Shown here: positions 43,636-51,599 of the stretch, in pieces
Position numbering within the stretch: the first letter of the stretch is position 1
Layout of the letters: every line of letters begins with the position of its first letter
Assembly: GCF_003253565.1 (NCBI RefSeq)
Contig: NZ_QKUF01000004.1
Coordinates: 234,782-298,781 of the forward strand
Direction: 5' to 3'
Source of the DNA: Thermosporothrix hazakensis
GTDB lineage: Bacteria > Chloroflexota > Ktedonobacteria > Ktedonobacterales > Ktedonobacteraceae
Length of the DNA stretch: 64,000 bases
Made by a program: the position numbers and the translations under genes
The notes under the pieces: generated by a model
What the model saw: the letters and a program-made list of their open reading frames with translations, nothing else
The model's database searches: none
Told to the model about the DNA's origin: nothing

Positions 43636-44796
43636 ATGAATCCATTTGATTTTGTGCCTCTTGATATCAAGCATCCTCCCATGCGCTGTACACCTGTCTG
43701 GCACAATGTGCTTGTGCCAGATAAGCGCCTGGGGACGAAGCTGTATACAGGTTATCTCTATCTTTATATCAAGGCTGAAACGCCAATTTTTATTGGCACA
43801 TCCATTCCCCATCAAGCATCTCAAGACCCACGAGAGCCCCAACAGCATATACAGAACAAGTGGGATGAATATATTATCCCGGGCACATCAATCAAAGGCT
43901 TGCTACGGACAGTTGTTGAAACAGTCTGTAATGGTTGTATGACGAAGTTCAGTCCCCCCCGGGAACACAACCGTAATACACTTCCTGCTGGCTTTGAGGC
44001 ATGCAATCACAACAGATCGCTCTGCATTGCATGTCGTCTCTTCGGGATGATGCATAGCAAGAAGAGAGAATCGGCTGTGTTTATGGGTAAAGTCAATATT
44101 GGGGATGCTCTGGCATATGACGACATACCTGAGTTCCATGATCCCATCTACACCATTGTGCTGGACGTACCGAAGCCGCGGCATAAAGCGTTCTACCTGG
44201 ATGAACAGGAACGCTACATCGCAGGCAGAAAGTTTTACTTCCATAATCAGGAACTGCTGACAGAGAATCGCCTGATTCCCGTCTTATCCAAATCAGGGAA
44301 GTCACAAGAGACACGATATCGTAATCGGTATATTGAACCACTAGATACGGGTACAGATTTCGGTGCCCGGATTGACTTTGCCAATTTGACAGCGGACGAA
44401 TTCGCGGCGCTTCTATATGCGATTCAGTTGCAGCCGGATATGCGTCACAAGCTTGGTTATGGAAAACCTATGGGGTTAGGGAGTGTTCAGCTCAGTATCA
44501 CCGAGCTACAGCTTGTCGATTTCAGTAGCCGCTACCGCACGATCCGGGGAAATCGGGGTATCACATCTTACAAGGATGACGATCTCTATGATTTACTTGA
44601 TCAACAGCTAGCTCCTATTGATGAGCAAATTAGCAGGCACTGGAACTACTTTCGTTCTCTTCCCGCTATCAAGCGGCTTTATGACATCTGGAAGTGGCCG
44701 CCCGAAAAGAACGTGTTTTATGGCTACCCTGATCCAGATTGGTTCAAACAGAATCCCCGGGCACGGATCTCGGAGACCAAATATCTCTATCCGTGA
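43636..44796 (+). CDS. divergent RAMP protein (TIGR03986-like), last gene of the CRISPR operon
   Basis: 386 residues. RAMP signatures YIIPGTSIKGLLRTVVETV, CIACRLFGMM and the Gly-rich loop HKLGYGKPMGLGSVQLS. Unlike the other three Cas7-like proteins it has no clear Asp in the loop before the PGTS motif, so it may be structural. A C-terminal extension of about 90 residues (FRSLPAIKRLYDIWKWPPEK) has no recognised domain. GGAG lies upstream of the ATG, 21 bp after csx19. Ends about 115 bp before palindrome copy 4. Confidence 0.8.
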   Translation: MNPFDFVPLDIKHPPMRCTPVWHNVLVPDKRLGTKLYTGYLYLYIKAETPIFIGTSIPHQASQDPREPQQHIQNKWDEYIIPGTSIKGLLRTVVETVCNGCMTKFSPPREHNRNTLPAGFEACNHNRSLCIACRLFGMMHSKKRESAVFMGKVNIGDALAYDDIPEFHDPIYTIVLDVPKPRHKAFYLDEQERYIAGRKFYFHNQELLTENRLIPVLSKSGKSQETRYRNRYIEPLDTGTDFGARIDFANLTADEFAALLYAIQLQPDMRHKLGYGKPMGLGSVQLSITELQLVDFSSRYRTIRGNRGITSYKDDDLYDLLDQQLAPIDEQISRHWNYFRSLPAIKRLYDIWKWPPEKNVFYGYPDPDWFKQNPRARISETKYLYP

Positions 44797-44911
44797 GGAT
44801 CAGCCTATTAGGGTTTTCAGAGATGCCCCGACCCATTTGTCAACATCGCTACATAAAGCAGCAGATATAGATACTAGCTATAGATAGCAGCTATCCAGAG
44901 AGTTACAGAAA

Positions 44912-44927
44912 TGGCGCGTACGCGCCA
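44912..44927. repeat. 16-bp palindrome TGGCGCGTACGCGCCA, copy 4 (after the CRISPR operon)
   Basis: Perfect copy flanked by AAA and TTTTTT. In RNA it would give a GC stem followed by a U-run, so it may also terminate the CRISPR operon. Confidence 0.9.
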
Positions 44928-45489
44928 TTTTTTCGCTTACCTTCTCCGCCCCTGGTACCAACCCCCTGGCTATCAAGCACTTGCTCTGCTTGTTTGAATA
45001 CTCTCTATACTAAACCAATGTCTATCAAGATATGGCTCGTCTTGTTTAACCACCCTCTTCGAAACCACCCCCTGGCTATCAAACATTCCCAATAGATGAT
45101 AGTGCTTAATATCACAAGTATCCCAAACGTTCAACCAGCAAGCGCTTTCTGACAAGTGGACATCATACAGCATATCGCTGTCTCTCCGTCATCTCACCAT
45201 TACTTACTTATCATCTTCTTATCAATTTCTCTTCCCTACTTATCATCTCTCCGTTATCTGTCATAAGCTCCTCACCCTATTCCCCACGCATCTATCTCCC
45301 TTCAGGGAACGAAGAATCAGCTCAAAAAAAGAGACAACCGTCAAAAAATCAAGGAATTGTAAGAGGTATGGCCTGACGACATGCGTGAAATGGAGACCGG
45401 TCCCAACCAGATTCACCTTGAATTTACCTGTGTAAGTCACATATTTTATACATTCATACTTCTAATATCTATTTATAAGCGTAATACTT

Positions 45490-45505
45490 TGGCGCGTACG
45501 CGCCA
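45490..45505. repeat. 16-bp palindrome TGGCGCGTACGCGCCA, copy 5 (0.5 kb before parA)
   Basis: Perfect copy; the symmetry extends two bases on each side (TTTGG...CCAAA). Located 510 bp upstream of the parA start and 578 bp from copy 4. Confidence 0.9.
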
Positions 45506-45967
45506 AACTCGAAGGAGATAGACGCTGTATTCTCCGCAAACAATGTCCCACAGAGAGTATGTTACCACCACAAGTACCTTACGATTTGCGCGCTTTTTTT
45601 GGAGAGCAGTAGGAAGAAAATGACGCGCGACATACTCAAAATAAGGACTGGCATGTCCTAAATCATCATTGCCCCTCTTGACATTGTGGTTATCTCCCTT
45701 GATACTTATAGAGAACCCACGAGAAGAGGATCAACAAAAGCCCAGACGGTGCACACCATTGTAATAGTCCAGAAGCATTTCAGCGGGAAGCGTCTTACCC
45801 TTAAAATAAGGTCGACACCAGGCTGCTTGGGTGAAAGAGCTGCCTCACATACATCAATCAGAGCCGGGACTTCAACATTGTCATCATCCCATGCGGTAAC
45901 CTTCGGTGACATCTCTTCCAAAGCGATGAGCAGCGAAGAGGTTGAAAACATGAAGAGAAAGGAGTCC

Positions 45968-46003
45968 GAATAAGAGAAGATCCGTTCTTTAATCCTCTTA
46001 TTC
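45968..46003. promoter_or_regulatory. inverted repeat immediately upstream of parA
   Basis: GAATAAGAG (45968-45976) and CTCTTATTC (45995-46003), 18-base spacer, ending 11 bp before the parA ATG. An autoregulatory operator is likely given the known self-repression of par operons, but this is inference. Confidence 0.45.
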
Positions 46004-46014
46004 TTCTTAGGTCC

Positions 46015-47208
46015 ATGAAGCAGATTAGAACAGCAGACAAAAAAGCCATCATCATTGCGGAAGCCAACGAAAAAGGGGGAGTGGGAAAAACCGTTTTTAC
46101 CGCTACCCTCCTTGCGATGCTATCAATGCTAGGCTACGAAGTTGTGGGCGTAGATTGCGACCCACAAGGCCATCTCGGTATGGTGTGGGGATATCTACGG
46201 GATTCGCTTGATGAGGGAATCTATGACATTCTTCTGAAGTATTCCTCAAAGGAGTTGCGAGAAAAGCGTCCCATTGAGAAAATCGTGCTTCCTACATACT
46301 ACGATGCAGAAGGGGAAGCGCAGATCTTTGATCCTCGCACTCCATCCCTGGAACAGCGGGTTCAGGCGATTCAGGAGATCACTCAAGGGCAAGTATCCAT
46401 AGAGCAATGGGAAGCCCTGGAAACGCTCACCAACACTATTGAAGATCAGGAGCAGCTAGATAAAGCTATACGGGAAACCAGTGCAGAAAAATATACTCTC
46501 TCTAGCTTCCAGGAGCTTCAGACCCAAATCGAAAAGAGAGCCCAGGAGCTCTTGCAGGAGCGCATCGAAAAAGCGCGCCGCGGGCCTGATATTATTCCGA
46601 TTACTGCTGAGGCATCAGATGCAGATTATACCCTGAAAGGAAAGCACGAGTATTGGGGTGAGCAACTGCGTCATGCATTAGCGCCCCTTCTGCCTGCTTA
46701 TGACTATGTTTTCATCGATTGTCCTCCCTCAATTGGCGTCCTGACCAAAAACGCATTAAATGCCGCCGATTATGTCTGTATTCCGCTGACCCCAGAAACA
46801 CTACCAATGGAAGGCATGCTCGGTCTTCTCGGTGTCATTGAGCAAGCGCAGGAGCGGGCAAATGAGAATCTCCAGATCGCTGGCATTCAACTCAATAAGG
46901 TACATAGCAACTGGAACGTTCATCAGGAAATGTCCCAGGATATCCGGCAGTGGGAACAGGGAGTACGCGTCTTCAATACGGAAATTAAACAAAGCGCGCA
47001 GGTAGCCTCCGCTTTAAGTATGCGCTCTCTCATCGTGCTTAATAAGCCTGATAGCACAATAGCCCGATCTTATTGGAGACTCCTTCACGAGATGCTGGAA
47101 ATTATCGGAGGTCCAGCGCGGGAAGATGTTGCCGAGATCGTACGCAAAATCGATGAAGACGAGCAATTGAAAAAAGAACGCCGTGAGAAGAAGGTTGGAA
47201 AGGAGTAG
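46015..47208 (+). CDS. parA: ParA-family partition ATPase with long coiled insertion
   Basis: 397 residues. Deviant Walker A KGGVGKT (20-26) with signature Lys20, DCDPQGHLG, and Walker B DCPPSIGVLTKNALNAADYV followed by the usual PLTPETL. Typical ParA proteins have about 260 residues; here about 100 extra Glu/Gln-rich residues (about 95-190, e.g. QTQIEKRAQELLQERIEKAR) sit between the first strand pair and the switch region. Partition of a replicon by DNA-bound ATP dimers is expected. parB follows after 6 bp. Confidence 0.88.
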   Translation: MKQIRTADKKAIIIAEANEKGGVGKTVFTATLLAMLSMLGYEVVGVDCDPQGHLGMVWGYLRDSLDEGIYDILLKYSSKELREKRPIEKIVLPTYYDAEGEAQIFDPRTPSLEQRVQAIQEITQGQVSIEQWEALETLTNTIEDQEQLDKAIRETSAEKYTLSSFQELQTQIEKRAQELLQERIEKARRGPDIIPITAEASDADYTLKGKHEYWGEQLRHALAPLLPAYDYVFIDCPPSIGVLTKNALNAADYVCIPLTPETLPMEGMLGLLGVIEQAQERANENLQIAGIQLNKVHSNWNVHQEMSQDIRQWEQGVRVFNTEIKQSAQVASALSMRSLIVLNKPDSTIARSYWRLLHEMLEIIGGPAREDVAEIVRKIDEDEQLKKERREKKVGKE

Positions 47209-47214
47209 GTAAAC

Positions 47215-48342
47215 ATGGCAAGACATAAAGCTCCAAGTTTTTTGGCAGGGCGAGAGGTTGGAAGGAAAAAACGCACAGAAGACTTTGCTATTTCCTCCGC
47301 AGAAAAAGAGAAGCTGGAAAAAATTCAGCAAGAAGCTGCATCCATTACAGATGTCAGCGCTGTTCCTCTGATCCCCTTCGAGCTCATAGACCCTAACCCC
47401 TTTCAAAAAAGGCGGAAAATGGATGAAGACAAGCTTGAAGAGCTGCGCAACGATATGCGAGCACACGGTATTACCACGCTGTTGATCGGTCGTCGGAATC
47501 CCACAAACCCGGAACGCATCCAGATCGCATACGGCCACAGGCGCATAGAAGCGGCAAAACATGTCGGTACCTTTACAGGGTACCCGATCCTGTTGAAGGA
47601 TCTCAGCGATTGGGATATGCGCTGGCTATTGATTGGTGAAAACCGCTATCGAGAAGACCTCACTCCGCTTGAGGAAGGCTACCTGCTTAAAGGGCTTCTC
47701 GAATCTGGCATGACACAGGAAGAAGCAGCCGCAGCCTATCAGATCTCGCGCGGCACATTACGCGATCTGGTTGCACTCACAGAAGATGATCCAGATATTC
47801 AGTCACTTGTCGAGGCCCGCCATGATACCGTACGAGCAGCACGGGAGCTGCGGAAGGTCGAGGACAAAGAGATTCGAGCTCAGGTCATTGCGAGCTTACT
47901 TGCTGGCGACATTAGCGGTTCTCAGGTTCGCGCCTACATTGAGACACTGAAACAGGAAAAGCAATTGAAAACAGTGGTGTCAACCGAATCTGCGACCCAA
48001 ACCGCTACATCCGAAGTATATACCCTGCATAACCTCTCTTCAGAGCCAGAGTTCGAAGATATAGAAGAAGAGGACCTTACTGAACATGCCTCTATCGAAA
48101 GTAGAGCTTATGCCTCTCACTCTTCTTCTGGTAGTGAGATCTCTATTGTTGCAGAATCGCGAAATAAAAGTGAAGATCAGCTGGATCAAAGCAGATTACG
48201 TACTATCAGTCGACAGCTCAAAACCATAGAGCAGCGCATTCTCAAACGCGTGGAACAGGGAAGCACCATTTCCGAGGAGATTCATTTTCTGCTTCAGGAA
48301 ATAGCAGACCGAGCCGAAGGCTTGCTGCAAAAGTTGCCGTAA
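47215..48342 (+). CDS. parB: ParB/Spo0J-family DNA-binding protein (CTPase fold)
   Basis: 375 residues. ParB N-terminal domain with CTP-binding-type IAYGHRRIEAAKHV (GHRR at 107-110) and ENRYREDLTPLEEG, HTH domain ESGMTQEEAAAAYQISRGTL, and a C-terminal dimerisation/coiled region (DQSRLRTISRQLKTIEQRIL). An acidic linker separates them. The partner DNA site (parS) is normally a 16-bp palindrome near the par genes; the local repeat TGGCGCGTACGCGCCA is a candidate. A strong terminator follows. Confidence 0.9.
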   Translation: MARHKAPSFLAGREVGRKKRTEDFAISSAEKEKLEKIQQEAASITDVSAVPLIPFELIDPNPFQKRRKMDEDKLEELRNDMRAHGITTLLIGRRNPTNPERIQIAYGHRRIEAAKHVGTFTGYPILLKDLSDWDMRWLLIGENRYREDLTPLEEGYLLKGLLESGMTQEEAAAAYQISRGTLRDLVALTEDDPDIQSLVEARHDTVRAARELRKVEDKEIRAQVIASLLAGDISGSQVRAYIETLKQEKQLKTVVSTESATQTATSEVYTLHNLSSEPEFEDIEEEDLTEHASIESRAYASHSSSGSEISIVAESRNKSEDQLDQSRLRTISRQLKTIEQRILKRVEQGSTISEEIHFLLQEIADRAEGLLQKLP

Positions 48343-48360
48343 AATAGACTGTTCCCCTTT

Positions 48361-48400
48361 GAGAAGAGAAGAGCCCTCTGGCTTCTTCTCTTTTTCTTTT
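48361..48400 (+). terminator. terminator of parAB
   Basis: AGAGAAGAGCC-ctct-GGCTTCTTCTCT stem with one bulged base, then TTTTTCTTTT. Confidence 0.75.
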
Positions 48401-48548
48401 GCCAGAAAAACGGCCTGTATTCTCCGAAAAAGAGAACGTTGGCCTTCGCTACTATTACATTTCAGTGTCCCGAGAACGGTCCCCCAAACGTGTTAGCAGA
48501 AGAGGAACAGCGAAGCAGGGAGGTTTATGATGGAAGGATAGTGAGAAT

Positions 48549-48839
48549 ATGAACGAACAAAACAAACAGCAGGAAACGTTCACTCAGTTACAGAATGCGG
48601 AACAAATCACCATTACCATTCTCCAACAATTGTCCTCTGATGAAGTAACGCCACTCCGAGCACTTTACACGTTTGCACTGGCTTTTCTGGCTGTTGTACA
48701 GCAAACAGATAGGCCAGTTTATGAGCCAGCACAATTAGAACATGTATGTGCCTTCATTCTCTGGCAGTATCCTCTCAGCGAACAATTCCCTTTCACAAAA
48801 GCAGACATGCTATACGCACTGAATAGCAATGGGAGCTAA
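48549..48839 (+). CDS. small acidic protein of unknown function
   Basis: 96 residues, mainly helical (ITITILQQLSSDEVTPLRAL, YTFALAFLAVVQQ). No family recognised and no signal peptide. GGAAGGATAG lies upstream of the ATG. It has its own transcription unit between parB and a hairpin at 48863; a link to partition is unproven. Confidence 0.55.
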   Translation: MNEQNKQQETFTQLQNAEQITITILQQLSSDEVTPLRALYTFALAFLAVVQQTDRPVYEPAQLEHVCAFILWQYPLSEQFPFTKADMLYALNSNGS

Positions 48840-48862
48840 AAACAACAGTGTAGAGCAGAAAA

Positions 48863-48891
48863 AGGCCGCTCAGAAGAAATCCAAGCGGCCT
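48863..48891 (+). terminator. hairpin after the small protein gene
   Basis: AGGCCGCT / AGCGGCCT, 8-bp perfect arms, 13-base loop, 24 bp after the stop; no T-run. Confidence 0.45.
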
Positions 48892-49083
48892 CAAGCTGTT
48901 ATGCAGAAGGCTTTGTATACCCTCTTTTCCCAAAGATAGAAACAGTATAACAGATAAAGCAGGAGAAGCCGTTAAAATAATATTAATTTTCTTGTTCCTT
49001 TCATATACCAGAGTAGTTGCATTTAAAACTTTTTTCCTTTCTTCACGGCAGGAGATACAACGAACTATCAGGGCAGCGCCGCT

Positions 49084-49131
49084 AAAAAAGGAGAAGCCTT
49101 CGGTATATCTCCTGAAACCTTCTCCCTTTTT
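49084..49131. terminator. terminator of the TPR gene (bidirectional shape)
   Basis: AAAAAAGGAGAAG / CTTCTCCCTTTTT, 13-bp arms with one mismatch, A and T runs at the two ends so it can work in both directions. It lies 23 bp beyond the TPR stop. Confidence 0.6.
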
Positions 49132-49153
49132 AGATCCGGCTTCTCCTTCGCGG

Positions 49154-50176
49154 TTACAGACGTTCGGACGAAGCAGAAACAAATGTCATATGCTCGGCAA
49201 CACCCATTTCTTCAGCGAGAATCATTGCCTGCCGCTCATGGAACTGTGCCTTCTCAGCATCACCTTTTTGCCTGTAGACGTCTCTGAGAGCTAAATGATC
49301 TAATGGTTGATAAGGTTTGAAACCACCTGTCTCGCGAAAGAACAGCGCACGTTCCCCATATAGCAAGGCTTGGTCCAGATCACCCTGGAGTCTGGCATCA
49401 AACATCAGATGACGATTCGGTTCAGCCTGTTCTAAAACAAGTCCGTTGTCCTCAGCTATCTGGATTGCTGTCACAAAATGCTCTCGTGCTAGCTCATTCT
49501 GTTGCCAGAACTGATAAATCAATCCGAGAAGAAAATGTGATTCGCTACATCCCTTGCTATCGTGCAGTGTTTCTCGGAGCTTTAATGCTTCTTGCTGATA
49601 TGCAAGCGCATCATGATATTTGTCCTGCCGTCCGAATGGCATATTACCGCTCTCCAGGATACTCATGGTTGTCGCATTGCAACATGCCTCTCCAAGTAAG
49701 CTCACAGCATCGGCAATGTATTCAGGAACCTGTATCTCTTCGGCCAGCGCCTTCGCCTGTTGGATAACCGAAAACATCAATTCAGGATTGTTCCTCCGAA
49801 TCAGGTGCTCAACAAGCAAGACCTTACCATACAGTAACAAAAGTATGAGGCGGCTCTGAGGCATTACTTCCTGAGCCTCCGTCAATTCCAGGGATAGACG
49901 AAGTGTCTGTACCGCATCCTTAAATCTACCAGCAAAAAAGTAGGTACAGGCAATCTCATTGATGGCTTCCAGAGCGGTGGTATAGCGCTTCGCAATATCC
50001 GATGTACCTGACAACATTTCCTTATTCTCCTTTTCCAGAGCTAGAAACAGATGCATTCTTTGCAGGTTTGAAAATCTGCTGCTTATAATAGTAGAGTCCA
50101 ATGGAGCGCCAGACAATAAGCAAAACCCGTGCTTCTGTTGAATATTGAACATAGCAATGGAATTGTTGAGAAACAC
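49154..50176 (-). CDS. tetratricopeptide-repeat protein
   Basis: Up to 340 residues with several TPR-like helix pairs (NEIACTYFFAGRFKDAVQTL, ESHFLLGLIYQFWQQNELAR, ALLYGERALFFRETGG, LRDVYRQKGDAEKAQFHERQ). No catalytic domain or HTH. Such all-TPR proteins scaffold interactions. The start is uncertain: no ribosome site is seen at the first ATG (50176), and Met codons at 50152 and 50056 are alternatives. Divergent from a TetR gene only 17 bp away. Confidence 0.7.
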   Translation of the reverse strand: MFLNNSIAMFNIQQKHGFCLLSGAPLDSTIISSRFSNLQRMHLFLALEKENKEMLSGTSDIAKRYTTALEAINEIACTYFFAGRFKDAVQTLRLSLELTEAQEVMPQSRLILLLLYGKVLLVEHLIRRNNPELMFSVIQQAKALAEEIQVPEYIADAVSLLGEACCNATTMSILESGNMPFGRQDKYHDALAYQQEALKLRETLHDSKGCSESHFLLGLIYQFWQQNELAREHFVTAIQIAEDNGLVLEQAEPNRHLMFDARLQGDLDQALLYGERALFFRETGGFKPYQPLDHLALRDVYRQKGDAEKAQFHERQAMILAEEMGVAEHMTFVSASSERL

Positions 50177-50193
50177 CTACAGGAGTAAAAAGT

Positions 50194-50808
50194 ATGGTCA
50201 GCCAGAAAAGCCATCATGATCGCCGTGTCCAACGAACACGCCAGACATTACAGCATGCTTACCTGGAAATTGTGCGAGAGAAACTTACTTCAAAAACCAT
50301 ACGGGATGCAGAAAGATGTTTTCTTGCGACAACCATTCAGGAGATTGCAGAACGAGCGAATGTCAATCGAGGCACCTTCTACCTTCATTTTCCCGATAAG
50401 TATATGCTGGTCGAAGCCGTTACACGTGAGCAATTTCGTCAGGTACTAACAGATACGTTTCCAGCTATTCCTCAATGGGACTATCAATCGCTCCATTTGG
50501 TAGCGCTGACCGTTCTCCAAACCTTTGAGCAGAAATACCAGCATGAATATCAGACATCCACTGTCCTCCTTCCGCTGCTAGAACGTACAGCTCATGAGGA
50601 ACTCACATCACTGCTTGGAGCCTGGCTCAAAGCTGCACATTCAGAACGCATCTATGCGCCTCTGGAAACAAGAGCGCGAATCATCAGTTGGGCTATTTTC
50701 GGCCCGGCAGTCCAATGGAGCCAGGAAGAAGCCAAAATTTCAGCGGAAGAAATGGCACACCTTATCACCCAGACTATTCTAAAAGGGACAGAGCTACCCT
50801 CTACCTGA
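50194..50808 (+). CDS. TetR/AcrR-family regulator
   Basis: 204 residues. TetR HTH with the usual TTIQEIAERANVNRGTFYLH and FPDKYMLVEAV. The first helix is separated from the HTH by a longer loop than usual (SKTIRDAERCFL). The C-terminal ligand domain is helical. CAGGAG lies upstream of the ATG. Its short divergent gap with the TPR gene suggests joint control. It is not adjacent to the TetR-like operators at 22332-22394. Confidence 0.88.
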   Translation: MVSQKSHHDRRVQRTRQTLQHAYLEIVREKLTSKTIRDAERCFLATTIQEIAERANVNRGTFYLHFPDKYMLVEAVTREQFRQVLTDTFPAIPQWDYQSLHLVALTVLQTFEQKYQHEYQTSTVLLPLLERTAHEELTSLLGAWLKAAHSERIYAPLETRARIISWAIFGPAVQWSQEEAKISAEEMAHLITQTILKGTELPST

Positions 50809-50886
50809 CCCACCCTCACAAAAAAAGCATAGGAGGCACAGGAGGCCGCAAGCAACACTCTTTTATGACAACTTGCGCGCCTCTAT

Positions 50887-50942
50887 TTAAAGACGTTTTC
50901 GTGACGTTCTCTTGTTAAAGACGTTCTCGTGATGTTCTCTTG
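50887..50942. repeat. 28-bp direct tandem duplication
   Basis: TTAAAGACGTTTTCGTGACG plus TTCTCTTG occurs twice head to tail with two base differences. Confidence 0.85.
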
Positions 50943-51034
50943 CAAGGACCAGAACCGTGACCTGCGTGAAATGAGAAGAGGATACGAATAAGGTCAACCC
51001 CTGGCAGGATAGAGCCAAGAAAGAGTGTCCAAAA

Positions 51035-51050
51035 TGGCGCGTACGCGCCA
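51035..51050. repeat. 16-bp palindrome TGGCGCGTACGCGCCA, copy 6
   Basis: Perfect copy, flanked by AAAA and AAAAA, in intergenic DNA 2.7 kb after parB. Confidence 0.9.
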
Positions 51051-51253
51051 AAAAACTCTATTCTAAAAGCCAGACAGACAGGCAGCGATAAGCTAGCAGA
51101 CGCATTTTCTCTCCCCGACCACTTCAGCTCTCTCCCTTTTGATTGATAACTAACACATTCCCCGTATTTGTGAAACATGTATCTGTGGAACAAGTGTCTC
51201 TTCTGCCTTGCCAACTCTCGCAACCTGCCAGCCGCGTGAGACAATGCTATCCT

Positions 51254-51304
51254 CAGTTCTTTACTATCTTCAGTTCTTTACTATCTTCAGTTCTTTACTA
51301 TCCT
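51254..51304. repeat. 17-bp tandem repeat, three copies, with adjoining microsatellite
   Basis: CAGTTCTTTACTATCTT at 51254, 51271 and 51288 (the last copy differs by one base). Followed by a longer run of degenerate TACTCTCCA units up to about 51480. Confidence 0.9.
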
Positions 51305-51599
51305 GATGCAAGCCTCCTTGCTCTCTATACTCTCGTACTCTCCATAGTGTTCATACTCTCCCCACCCTTTTTGCTTTTCTATCACCTATTTACTCCTCAT
51401 TATCCAGACACTTCATATCCTCCATACTATCTGTACTCTTATACTCTCCTCACTCTCCATACTCTCCATACTTCGTGCCCCCTCCGTATCATATGAATAG
51501 TAGAGGCGCTTTCCCTCAATAAACAGGAGATTGTGCGCCCGGAGAGCACGCATTTCTCTTCAAGCTTCACCCCGGTCTGACGAGGCTTCCAGGCAGAAA

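Larger units (their letters stand above)
44797..46014. other. 1.2-kb gene-poor region between the CRISPR operon and parAB
   Basis: Holds two palindrome copies, degenerate direct repeats with core CCCCCTGGCTATCAA at about 44962 and 45067 (a weaker copy near 45014), and a pyrimidine-rich tract with repeated TTATCATCT (about 45180-45260). Open frames at 45686-45973 (+) and 45706-45951 (-) were not recognised. It may be a centromere-like or recombination region. Confidence 0.5.
50809..51599. other. repeat-rich region without a recognised gene
   Basis: Holds a 28-bp tandem duplication (50887-50942), palindrome copy 6, a 17-bp triplet (51254-51304) and a microsatellite-like tract of ACTCTCCATA units to about 51480. 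Frames here encode only biased peptides. Confidence 0.6.

Noticed and set aside
38131..44796. Type III-B (Cmr) or III-A (Csm) assignment
   Set aside because: Csx10- and Csx19-like proteins and the multiple Csm3-like subunits fit III-D; no Cmr1/Cmr6 or Csm4/Csm5 pattern was recognised.
44912..44927. Palindrome as merely a rho-independent terminator
   Set aside because: Copy 4 has a following T-run, but identical copies lie inside coding regions in three genes, so termination cannot be the general explanation.
44957..45090. CCCCCTGGCTATCAA repeats after the type III operon as a degenerate CRISPR array
   Set aside because: Only two good copies about 105 bp apart with a poor intermediate copy; spacing and repeat length are irregular.
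45686..45973. Open frames on both strands upstream of parA as a coding gene
   Set aside because: Neither peptide was recognised, they overlap each other, and the surrounding DNA is repeat-rich; left as unassigned intergenic sequence.
46015..48342. parAB taken as proof that the window is a plasmid
   Set aside because: Chromosomes of this group also carry parAB; no replication initiator or conjugation gene is present in the window.
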